Source: Scatosoma sp002474405 (GTDB lineage Bacteria; Bacillota; Clostridia; Christensenellales; Borkfalkiaceae). From it: 29,590 nucleotides of DNA. Both the position numbers and the translations under genes were made by a program. This document shows, piece by piece, positions 1 through 5,687 of this stretch. Location of the stretch: positions 1 to 29,590 of the forward strand of contig CALAFO010000077.1 of assembly GCA_937892545.1 (NCBI GenBank), read 5' to 3'. Each line of letters starts with the position of its first letter. Position 1 is the stretch's first letter. A model generated the notes under the pieces. It was not told where the DNA came from. It saw nothing but the letters and a program-made list of their open reading frames with translations, and ran no database searches.

Positions 1-1053
1 ATTTTCGGTTACGATTATTCCCGTTACGATATGTTCTACAACGATAATCTGAAAGTAACGGATATATGGGAAACAATCGAAACGTATTCGCTGTTATACT
101 TCATTTACGTGATACAATCTTCGCTACTTATCAGCAATTACAGCATACGCGTAGACGGCGTGCTTTCAGACTTGGGCAATTTCCCGCTCTGGAACGCGGA
201 TTTTTTTAAATCGGACAGCCGACTTATCGACAGTTACAGCCGCCACGCGCATATTATCGACTTCGATTCTTTGCGTTTGGGGCGCAAAGTGGTAGAAAAG
301 AACCGCAAAGCAAATTCTTTCGATTTCGGCGTGGTGATAATTACCGAAGTCGGCAAAGAACGCGGAAACAGCATAGAACTATCCGAAAAGAAGAAAAAAG
401 ACGAAGCGACGAATCAGAAGAACGACCTTTTCAACAGTTGGCTGAAAATGGTACGCCATTCCGCCACGGTGGATAATTTTCCGTTCGTGCGTGTAATCAC
501 GGACGAACAACGCCCCGAAAGTTGGGGAGCGGACGCGCGGGATTTGTGCGAAATCGTGCATTTCAAAGAAAGCGGCGAAACGCGGCTTGCAATGCCTTTT
601 TTCTCGCTTGCAGAACTGCTTTACGGCTGGCTTTATAATAAGTTTTCGGGGCTGTATTACGAATACCGTTTTAACCGCGGCGATAATACGCTTGCAATGT
701 ATCTTCTGAAAGGTCTGACGGCGAAAATGCACGATTATTATGCGAAAATATATAATCGGTTCGGTTATTGCGTTCTTTCGGTGCAGGTGGAAAGCGGCAC
801 GCAGGACGGAACGATACAAGACGGCAAATATTATTTAATGTCGAAAAAGATTTACAGCAAGCGTTTTTCAACGGACTGTTTTTCCGATTTCTTTACCGTA
901 AAGGCGTTACGTTCACCCGTAGGTATCAACGATTTGAACGAATACGCGACGGAAAAAGCCACATTCGGGGAACTTGCAATGCAGAACTCTTATTTTGTAA
1001 TCGACCTGTTAAACGGGTTGAAAAACGACGAAAACAAGGAAAAGGAAGATTGA
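1..1053 (+). CDS. Putative Zot/HerA-like ATPase, 5'-truncated by window edge
   Basis: The reading frame is open from base 1 to the TGA at 1051-1053, so only the C-terminal ~350 residues are seen and the Walker A part is presumably upstream. A hydrophobic beta strand ending in an acidic residue (VVIITEVGKERGN, bases 331-369) looks like a Walker B. It is followed by RHSATVDNFPF and VITDEQRPESWGADARD, which resemble the sensor/arginine-finger region of Zot-type phage morphogenesis ATPases. These proteins power assembly and extrusion of filamentous phage through the membrane. Hydrophobic stretches occur near bases 90-135 and 590-650. The next gene starts 2 nt after the stop, so the two are co-transcribed. 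The assignment rests on motif shape and on the adjacent Rep. A relaxosome-type or other FtsK/HerA ATPase is the main alternative. Confidence 0.5.
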   Translation: MFGYDYSRYDMFYNDNLKVTDIWETIETYSLLYFIYVIQSSLLISNYSIRVDGVLSDLGNFPLWNADFFKSDSRLIDSYSRHAHIIDFDSLRLGRKVVEKNRKANSFDFGVVIITEVGKERGNSIELSEKKKKDEATNQKNDLFNSWLKMVRHSATVDNFPFVRVITDEQRPESWGADARDLCEIVHFKESGETRLAMPFFSLAELLYGWLYNKFSGLYYEYRFNRGDNTLAMYLLKGLTAKMHDYYAKIYNRFGYCVLSVQVESGTQDGTIQDGKYYLMSKKIYSKRFSTDCFSDFFTVKALRSPVGINDLNEYATEKATFGELAMQNSYFVIDLLNGLKNDENKEKED

Positions 1054-1055
1054 AT

Positions 1056-1436
1056 ATGAGCAGATACAAAAAGACGAATGTCGGAAAGATAGGTTATTGC
1101 GACAATAAAACGCTCGGAATCAAAGGCTCAGACGGCAAGATTTTAAACGGCGGGCATTACGTGTATATCCGCGAAGTGAACGGCGGCAAATGTAACGTCA
1201 ACGTTATTACTTCGTTGGAAGATAGAAAAGGTATTTACGATTTAAGAAAAGTCGGGAAAGTCAAATACGGGCTATTATACCCTATTCCGAAAGGCGAAGC
1301 GGATTTCACGCGGTGGTCGGCAATTAACCTTGACGGCAATATGAAAAATATACCGATTTCGCAAATAAAAAATATCGGAAGTAAGAAAATAAAAAGCCGA
1401 CATAAATTCTTTGTCGGCAAATACACGAAAAAATAA
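1056..1436 (+). CDS. Hypothetical small basic protein of the phage-like element
   Basis: This 126-residue protein begins at ATG 1056, two bases after the stop of the ATPase gene and behind AAGGAAAAGGAAG. The open frame continues further upstream, but that part overlaps the ATPase gene and lacks a ribosome site. The protein is rich in Lys, Gly and Asn, with a strongly basic tail ending near SKKIKSRHKFF and no clear membrane segment or signal peptide. I do not recognise the family. Its place between a Zot-like ATPase and Rep suggests a phage-specific role such as DNA binding or assembly, but that is inference from position only. Confidence 0.7.
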   Translation: MSRYKKTNVGKIGYCDNKTLGIKGSDGKILNGGHYVYIREVNGGKCNVNVITSLEDRKGIYDLRKVGKVKYGLLYPIPKGEADFTRWSAINLDGNMKNIPISQIKNIGSKKIKSRHKFFVGKYTKK

Positions 1437-1441
1437 AAAAT

Positions 1442-1483
1442 GCGGCTTGTATTTCAACAAACCGCGCGTTGCATTTGGCAACG
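1442..1483 (+). terminator. Paired hairpins after the ATPase/small-protein genes
   Basis: Two adjacent inverted repeats follow the stop at 1436. The first is GCGGCTTG (1442-1449) with CAAACCGC (1458-1465), one mismatch. The second is CGTTGC (1467-1472) with GCAACG (1478-1483), perfect with a 5-base loop. A short T-run follows at 1488-1490. This may be a weak terminator or an RNA end that separates the structural genes from the replication genes. Confidence 0.4.
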
Positions 1484-1600
1484 ATTATTTGCGCTTGGCT
1501 TAATGCCTACGCTCTACATATAGTATACGCAAAAAAACGCTAAAAGTCAACAAAAACGTGTTAATTCGCGAAAAAAATTTTTTAAAGGCAGGTAAAAACA

Positions 1601-1867
1601 ATGAAACAAGCAAAACGGACAATGCAGGAAAAATTCGACTACAACAAAAAACTGTACGGAAGAAACAGTTTTTCTTCGGGGTACGTAATGGGCGCAACGA
1701 TTTATTCGGACTATCCGAAATGCGATAAAAACAGCCAAAAAGAAATTAAAGCGATTATCGATTCATACCACGCAAACGCGAAGAACGGCGACGAATTAAG
1801 CAAAGGCTTTATGTGCGGCGTGCGGGACAGCGCGAACGAACGGAAACAACGCCTTAAACGCAAATAA
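1601..1867 (+). CDS. Hypothetical small basic protein upstream of rep
   Basis: This 88-residue protein starts at ATG 1601 behind AAAGGCAGGT. It is rich in Lys, Asn and Arg and ends in a basic tail, ERKQRLKRK. Two cysteines occur in DYPKCDK and FMCGVRD, and no membrane segment is seen. A gap of 164 bp upstream and a hairpin downstream isolate it. I do not recognise the family. In filamentous phages the gene next to rep is often a single-stranded-DNA-binding or regulatory protein, and the size and charge would allow that, but no OB-fold signature is obvious. Confidence 0.65.
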   Translation: MKQAKRTMQEKFDYNKKLYGRNSFSSGYVMGATIYSDYPKCDKNSQKEIKAIIDSYHANAKNGDELSKGFMCGVRDSANERKQRLKRK

Positions 1868-1889
1868 TCTCTCTTTTTAAGGATATTTT

Positions 1890-1924
1890 CCCCGATAAAA
1901 TCGGGGTGTTCTTCCGCGTAGCGG
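1890..1924 (+). terminator. Hairpin pair between small ORF and rep
   Basis: CCCCGAT (1890-1896) and ATCGGGG (1900-1906) form a perfect 7-bp stem with an AAA loop, followed by the T-rich TGTTCTT. A second mini-hairpin, CCGC-GTA-GCGG, lies at 1914-1924. The U-tail is poor, so this could be an attenuator in front of rep rather than a full terminator. The rep ribosome site (AAAGGAAA) lies about 35 bases downstream. Confidence 0.4.
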
Positions 1925-1969
1925 TGCTTTTCCGCTTATGCAAACCGAATAAAAAAAGGAAATACAACA

Positions 1970-2983
1970 ATGCAACCAGCCGCATATACCCCGATCGACG
2001 AAGAATTTGAAACGAACAACCCGTTTTTCCCGTACTTTTTCGAGAACGACAGATACGCGCCGCGCCCCGTTCTGACGGAAGATTGCTATTATAAGATATA
2101 CCACGACGGCGGCTCTTTTATCGCTACGAAGTGTTTTAAAAGCCAAAGCGCGCGGAAGAACAAAGGACATAAGAAAGAAGAAATCGACTATATGTTCGAT
2201 AGTCTTTACGCCACGGCAATGCAATCGGGGCTGACGGATAAACGTAGCGATCGCGCGCTAACGGAATTTCTGAAAAACGGTCTTATGCCGCTTTTTCCCG
2301 AACTTGAAAACGCGGACGAATTTATCGGAAAAAAAATCAAAGCGAAGCGGCATAATCTTGCCGTGCGCAAGAAACGTTTTCGCCGCAAAGCGCATTTAAA
2401 CCGTTGGAATTATTTTATCACGCTGACGTACGACGATAAAAAACAAACGGCGGAAAGTTTTAGGGAGAAACTCCGCAAGTGCCTTTCAAACTTGCATACG
2501 CGGCGCGGGTGGCGGTATATGGGCGTATTCGAGCGTGCGCCCGAAACGGGAAGATTGCATTTTCACGGCTTGATTTACGTGCCGTGCGGTGAAATGATTG
2601 GCAATATCGAAGAAAAGAAAGATTACAGCACGGCACAAAGAAAAATGCAGACGTACCGCGAAAACGATTTCTTTTCGGAAGCGTTCGGGCGCAACGATTT
2701 TACGCCGCTCGGCGAAATGCAACTTAAATACGGCAGAACGGTAGATTATATCGTAAAATATATCGGCAAGACGAACGAAAGAATATGCTACTCGCGCGGC
2801 ATACCCACCGTGATTTGCAAAAAACTTTCGGAAGAAAACATTATCACGGCATATAAAGACTACGTAGAAAAATATATTTTGTTCGACAACGTGATTGATT
2901 GGGAACGGGATATACTGCGCCAAACGAAATACAGTCAGATACGCATTATAGACGTGCTTTGCAACCCGCCGCGCGTGGCTTAG
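1970..2983 (+). CDS. HUH-type rolling-circle replication initiator (phage Rep)
   Basis: This 337-residue protein starts at ATG 1970 behind AAAGGAAATACAACA. Rolling-circle initiators nick the double-strand origin and stay bound through a tyrosine. Three motifs are visible in the expected order: motif 1 FITLTYDD (149-156); motif 2, the metal-binding HUH, as LHFHGLIYV with His197 and His199; and motif 3 YIVKYIGK (260-267) with candidate catalytic Tyr260 or Tyr264 and Lys263/Lys267. A basic region (residues ~120-147) precedes motif 1. The overall layout resembles Rep proteins of filamentous phages and microviruses. No helicase domain is present. The large hairpins directly downstream are natural candidates for the origin. 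The HUH nuclease call is secure, while the exact virus family is inferred from the neighbouring ATPase. Confidence 0.88.
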   Translation: MQPAAYTPIDEEFETNNPFFPYFFENDRYAPRPVLTEDCYYKIYHDGGSFIATKCFKSQSARKNKGHKKEEIDYMFDSLYATAMQSGLTDKRSDRALTEFLKNGLMPLFPELENADEFIGKKIKAKRHNLAVRKKRFRRKAHLNRWNYFITLTYDDKKQTAESFREKLRKCLSNLHTRRGWRYMGVFERAPETGRLHFHGLIYVPCGEMIGNIEEKKDYSTAQRKMQTYRENDFFSEAFGRNDFTPLGEMQLKYGRTVDYIVKYIGKTNERICYSRGIPTVICKKLSEENIITAYKDYVEKYILFDNVIDWERDILRQTKYSQIRIIDVLCNPPRVA

Positions 2984-3138
2984 AGAATTGCCCGCCGCGA
3001 AAATACCGCACCCGAAAACCGCATAAACCCCGCCTTTGCGCCTATGGAACACATACGGCGTTTTTTCCCGTACAACGGATAAGGAAAATTTCTTGCCGAA
3101 TTGCCGAAAACCCGCTTTCCGTTTTTATAACAGTTCTT

Positions 3139-3179
3139 GGGGGCGGCGTTCGCAAGCGGTTTAGCGCGAACCCGCCCCC
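3139..3179. repeat. Strong G/C hairpin, 14-bp stem
   Basis: GGGGGCGG (3139-3146) plus GTTCGC (3148-3153), with one bulged C, pairs with GCGAAC (3166-3171) plus CCGCCCCC (3172-3179). The loop is 12 bases. TGTTTT follows, so on + it could end the rep transcript. Its stability and place also fit a single-strand origin or packaging hairpin. Confidence 0.8.
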
Positions 3180-3227
3180 TGTTTTAAAGCGGAATACCGC
3201 AAAATGTATCTGTCTGTCTGTGAAAAA

Positions 3228-3285
3228 CGCGACACCTTGCGCCCGCGCGCGCAGCGCGCGGCTCGTTTCTGTGCAAGGTGTCGCG
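3228..3285. repeat. Nested inverted repeat (13-bp outer, 8-bp inner stem)
   Basis: CGCGACACCTTGC (3228-3240) is the exact reverse complement of GCAAGGTGTCGCG (3273-3285). Inside it, CCGCGCGC (3243-3250) pairs exactly with GCGCGCGG (3254-3261) around a 3-base loop. The fold is a 58-base, two-tier cruciform with unpaired bases on both sides of the inner stem. No T-run follows, so it is unlikely to be only a terminator. Confidence 0.85.
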
Positions 3286-3354
3286 TAATACTCTCTGTAT
3301 ATTTTTCTTCGCCGCAATTTCCGTTTTTTCGCGGTTTTCTCCCTTTATTATCTC

Positions 3355-3383
3355 TTGACATTATACGGTGTTTGTGTTATATT
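3355..3383 (+). promoter_or_regulatory. Sigma-A promoter for structured RNA / nuclease gene
   Basis: TTGACA (3355-3360) and TATATT (3378-3383) are separated by 17 bases, almost a perfect consensus. The predicted start at about 3390 coincides with the first base of the 3391-3474 inverted repeat. The promoter feeds the structured RNA and, if its terminator is read through, the nuclease and transposase genes. Confidence 0.8.
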
Positions 3384-3389
3384 ATATCT

Positions 3390-3538
3390 ACCACACAAAT
3401 TCCATATTCTTGCAAAGGGTACAGATTTACGTTAAAAATGTATTCTTCTTTTCCCTTTGCGGGAATTTGTGTGGTAACGAATAGATATGAGAGGAATACG
3501 TTTTTGAGTGCGATTCCTTTCGGTATCGCACTTTTTTT
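3390..3538 (+). ncRNA. Structured leader RNA or small RNA with own promoter and terminator
   Basis: The predicted transcript starts at ~3390 and reaches a canonical terminator at 3507-3538, about 149 nt. Its 5' bases CCACACAAATTCC (3391-3403) pair perfectly with GGAATTTGTGTGG (3462-3474). Further in, GCAAAGGG (3412-3419) pairs perfectly with CCCTTTGC (3453-3460), leaving an asymmetric internal loop (8 nt against 1 nt) and an apical loop of ~33 nt. The nuclease gene's ribosome site starts 3 bases after the terminator T-run. Alternatives are a cis-acting attenuator or riboswitch-like leader, a free small RNA, an antisense replication-control RNA, or a priming transcript for complementary-strand synthesis. 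I see no match to a known RNA class and no good alternative pairing that would melt the terminator. Confidence 0.6.
3507..3538 (+). terminator. Rho-independent terminator just upstream of nuclease gene
   Basis: AGTGCGAT (3507-3514) pairs with ATCGCACT (3525-3532), extended by a CC/GG pair inside the loop, and is followed by seven T (3532-3538). The next gene's GGAGG begins at 3542. A terminator placed this close before a start codon is typical of regulated leaders. Confidence 0.85.
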
Positions 3539-3556
3539 ATCGGAGGAAGAAGAAAA

Positions 3557-4240
3557 ATGAGTAAACCCTGCGTGATTTGCGGCAAAAACGGATTTTTGTA
3601 TTATCCGTTTTGCAAAGAACATCTCGAAATGAAACAAAACGGCGAAATCGTGAAATGCGAAAATTGCGGAAAATGGCATTTCGCCGATCGGAAATGCGAT
3701 TGCAAAAAACCCGTATCCGCTTTTGTTCCGCCCGAAGTCGAAGAAGAAGCGGAAAATGATTCCGATCTGACTTGCATTATCTGCGGCGAGCCGTCTGACG
3801 GAAAGCATTTCTGCAAAACGTGCTATTATAAGTATAAAGATCGTTCGGTGGATATACGGATAACGCATTGCAAAGAAACGCAGATCCTCGACGAATACGG
3901 AAATTGCACGATCGTCGCACCCGACGGCAGAAAGGTACGTTCCCGCGCGGAATATATGATCCTTTCGTGGCTTTGGGAAAAACGCGTGCGCACCGTTTAC
4001 GAGCAAAGAATTTACTACGAGGACGAAACTACGCACGAACAAAAGGAACTGAAACCCGATTTTTATCTGCCCGATTATAATCTGTATATCGAATACAACG
4101 AATTGAAAAGCAAACAATACTTAAAAAGCAAGGAATACGTTATGAATATTTATAAATCGAAAGGAAAAAAAGTGATAATTATGACCGACGAAGATCTGAA
4201 CGACATAGGCAAATGCTTATGTCCTCTGTTAGGGCTGTAA
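3557..4240 (+). CDS. Zinc-ribbon protein with probable PD-(D/E)XK nuclease domain
   Basis: This 227-residue protein starts at ATG 3557 behind GGAGG (10-base spacing). The N-terminal ~95 residues carry several zinc-knuckle pairs: C5/C8, C34/C37, C47/C49, C73/C76 and C86/C89. An acidic linker lies at ~59-70. Residues 126-215 have the order of a PD-(D/E)XK nuclease: Glu132 in RSRAEYMIL, Asp168 in LKPDFYLP, and Glu179 in YIEYNELKSK. The usual E-x-K lysine is displaced, and lysines at 184, 186, 190 and 192 could replace it, as happens in nuclease domains with a migrated lysine. The family includes restriction, repair and Tn7 TnsA-type enzymes. In this element it may be an anti-competitor or DNA-processing factor. 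The function is unknown and activity is inferred. Confidence 0.6.
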   Translation: MSKPCVICGKNGFLYYPFCKEHLEMKQNGEIVKCENCGKWHFADRKCDCKKPVSAFVPPEVEEEAENDSDLTCIICGEPSDGKHFCKTCYYKYKDRSVDIRITHCKETQILDEYGNCTIVAPDGRKVRSRAEYMILSWLWEKRVRTVYEQRIYYEDETTHEQKELKPDFYLPDYNLYIEYNELKSKQYLKSKEYVMNIYKSKGKKVIIMTDEDLNDIGKCLCPLLGL

Positions 4241-4269
4241 GCCGAAATTATTCGGGCTGAAATTTTTTA

Positions 4270-4302
4270 AGCGCGGTCGGGTTCTGACTGCGCTTTTATT
4301 TT
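4270..4302 (+). terminator. Rho-independent terminator after nuclease gene
   Basis: AGCGCGGTC (4270-4278) pairs with GACTGCGCT (4286-4294) with one G-U, loop of seven bases, followed by TTTTATTTT. It ends the nuclease transcript before the transposase gene. Confidence 0.75.
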
Positions 4303-4317
4303 GCGATTTTTTACAAG
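4303..4317 (+). repeat. Left copy of a near-exact direct repeat flanking the transposase gene
   Basis: GCGATTTTTTACAAG here and GCGGTTTTTTACAAG at 5524-5538 differ at one base of 15 and sit on either side of the transposase gene. A transposition or integration footprint is possible. Chance is also possible because most of the repeat is a T-run. Confidence 0.4.
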
Positions 4318-4330
4318 CGAGGGTTAAATT

Positions 4331-5380
4331 ATGAAATTGAAAGGATCGAAAGATATGACTTTAACGCGGCGGCGCGAATTGGAAACGCTTCTGAAAGCGG
4401 GACTGCACAAAAAAGCGATTGCGAAACAACTCGGCGTTTGCCTTGCCACCGTCTACAACGAATTGCAACGCGGAAAATGTACGCAGAAAGTACGCACTTC
4501 CACCGATTGTTACGGCGATCGGCATTATAAAACAGTTACGATTTACAGCGCGGATAAAGCGAACGATTTGTATCTTATGAATCAAACAACGCACGGCGCG
4601 CCTCTGAAAATCGGCAACGATTTCGAGTTTGTAAGGTATATCGAAGAACGGGTGGTGAACGGAAAAATTTCCCCGTGCGCCGCACTCGGCGAAATCAAAC
4701 GCCGCGGGTTATTCCGCACTTCTATCAGCAAAAGCACGCTGTATCGGTATATCCATTCAAAAACGATTTTCACGAAAATCGGAATGGAACACGTGAATAT
4801 ACGGAAAAAGCATTACGAGAAAGCCACCGTAAAACGTGCGCCGCGCGGTACGAGTATCGAAAAACGCCCCGAAGAAGTTTTGCGCCGAAATTCGTTCGGA
4901 CATTGGGAAATGGACTGCGTGGTCGGCAAGAAGTTTTCCCGCGATACGTTGCTTGTGTTCACCGAACGATTAACGAGATACGAGATTATCGTTAAAATGC
5001 CGAATCGGAAGAAAGAAACAGTCGTGAAAAGTCTGAATCGGTTGGAAAGGCGGTTCGGAAATAAATTTCGTAAAGTATTCAAAACGATCACCGTGGATAA
5101 CGGCTCGGAATTTGCCGATTTCGTCGGACTTGAAAAGTCGATTTACAAAGGAAGAAGAACAAGCGTTTATTATTGCCACCCGTACACTTCGTGCGAGCGC
5201 GGCAGTAACGAACGACTGAATCGGGAAATTCGGCGAATATTTCCTAAGGGCACGGACTTTACGAAAATTTCGGAAGAACGCGTGAAAGCGTGCGAAGATT
5301 GGGTAAATGCGTATCCGAGAGAAATTTTCGGGTATGCCACAAGCGCGGAAAAGTTCGCCGAACAGTTGAAAGCGATTTAA
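4331..5380 (+). CDS. IS30-family transposase, possible phage integrase
   Basis: This 349-residue protein starts at ATG 4331 behind GAGGG and has the usual length of the IS30 family. An N-terminal helix-turn-helix (residues ~10-48, AIAKQLGVCLATVYNEL) reads the terminal repeats. The DDE catalytic core is complete: Asp195 in GHWEMDCVVG, Asp256 in TVDNGSE, and Glu294 in GSNERLNREIRRIFPKG. No frameshift or internal stop is seen, so it should be active. It lies at the right edge of the phage-like genes and in the same direction. No clear terminal inverted repeats bound the gene as an independent insertion sequence. IS30-type enzymes serve as integrases in some filamentous phages, and that role is proposed here. 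An unrelated IS30 copy inserted into the prophage is the alternative. Confidence 0.93.
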   Translation: MKLKGSKDMTLTRRRELETLLKAGLHKKAIAKQLGVCLATVYNELQRGKCTQKVRTSTDCYGDRHYKTVTIYSADKANDLYLMNQTTHGAPLKIGNDFEFVRYIEERVVNGKISPCAALGEIKRRGLFRTSISKSTLYRYIHSKTIFTKIGMEHVNIRKKHYEKATVKRAPRGTSIEKRPEEVLRRNSFGHWEMDCVVGKKFSRDTLLVFTERLTRYEIIVKMPNRKKETVVKSLNRLERRFGNKFRKVFKTITVDNGSEFADFVGLEKSIYKGRRTSVYYCHPYTSCERGSNERLNREIRRIFPKGTDFTKISEERVKACEDWVNAYPREIFGYATSAEKFAEQLKAI

Positions 5381-5381
5381 T

Positions 5382-5407
5382 TTTTTTGAAAGTGTATTTT
5401 CAAAAAA
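5382..5407 (+). terminator. A/T hairpin after transposase gene
   Basis: TTTTTTGAAA (5382-5391) pairs perfectly with TTTCAAAAAA (5398-5407) around a six-base loop, one base after the transposase stop. It is A/T-only at the ends and could be a weak bidirectional terminator or part of an element end. A second weak hairpin, AACCG/CGGTT, is at 5446-5463, followed by TATTTT. Confidence 0.4.
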
Positions 5408-5523
5408 GTTGCATTATGTAAAAAAAGTGCTTGATAAAAGCAGAAAACCGCCGAAAGACGGTTATTTTGCCGTATAATGATTTTGAAACAAAACGAGCCG
5501 ACGGCGAACGAAATGTTGAAAAA

Positions 5524-5538
5524 GCGGTTTTTTACAAG
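5524..5538 (+). repeat. Right copy of direct repeat flanking the transposase gene
   Basis: GCGGTTTTTTACAAG matches 4303-4317 at 14 of 15 positions. If it is a recombination footprint, the element boundary would lie close to here, directly before the sbcC terminator. Confidence 0.4.
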
Positions 5539-5577
5539 AAAAATCTTCGTTGAGATTTTTCTCTCCGCGAAGATTTT
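5537..5577 (-). terminator. Terminator of the helicase-sbcD-sbcC operon
   Basis: On the - strand AAAATCTTCG (5577-5568) pairs with CGAAGATTTT (5549-5540), and GAGA/TCTC extends the stem inside, followed by TTCTTG. It lies 110 bases after the sbcC stop. A further A/T palindrome at about 5583-5612 (TTTTGAAAAA with TTTTTCAAAA) lies between the two. Confidence 0.6.
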
Positions 5578-5687
5578 ATCACTTTTGAAAAATTTTTTTA
5601 TTTTTTTTCAAAAAATTCTATATTACCGCTTGACTTTACGAGTTTTTACTTTGTTTTTAATGCTTTTTCGCCGCATGGGCGCCGGAA

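Larger units (their letters stand above)
2984..3354. other. Non-coding, hairpin-rich region; candidate replication origin / packaging signal
   Basis: No credible gene lies between rep (stop 2983) and the promoter at 3355. The first ~150 bases hold nothing obvious. Two very strong inverted repeats at 3139-3179 and 3228-3285 occupy the rest. Filamentous phages concentrate their plus- and minus-strand origins and the packaging hairpin in one such intergenic region next to the replication genes, so this is the best place in the element for those functions. That assignment is inference. Confidence 0.5.
1..5480 (+). mobile_element. Right part of an inovirus-like prophage (or related IS30-mobilised rolling-circle element)
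   Basis: All six genes here run on + while everything to the right runs on -. The stretch is visibly richer in A and uses different codons from the sbcC side. The content is a Zot/HerA-like ATPase fragment, small basic proteins, a HUH Rep, a hairpin-rich non-coding region, a nuclease-like protein and an IS30 transposase. A Zot-type ATPase with a rolling-circle Rep is the hallmark pair of filamentous phages (Inoviridae), and IS30-type transposases are known as the integration enzyme of some, such as Spiroplasma plectroviruses. The left boundary lies outside the window. The right boundary is not resolved and is placed between the transposase stop (5380) and the terminator of the neighbouring sbcC operon (~5540). 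No coat-protein gene is visible here, so an inovirus-derived plasmid-like element cannot be excluded. Confidence 0.55.

Noticed and set aside
2899..3317. Short open frames covering the region after rep on both strands
   Set aside because: They run through perfect inverted repeats, overlap each other, lack ribosome sites and have arginine/proline-rich shadow composition.
3390..3538. Possible 6S RNA, T-box or known riboswitch
   Set aside because: End-pairing loosely recalls 6S RNA, but the length, asymmetric loop and separate terminator do not fit, and no T-box or riboswitch core motif was seen.
4241..5440. IS30 terminal inverted repeats bounding an independent insertion sequence
   Set aside because: The best pairing (around 4301-4316 with 5397-5417) needs a gap and several mismatches in T-rich sequence, so it is not convincing.
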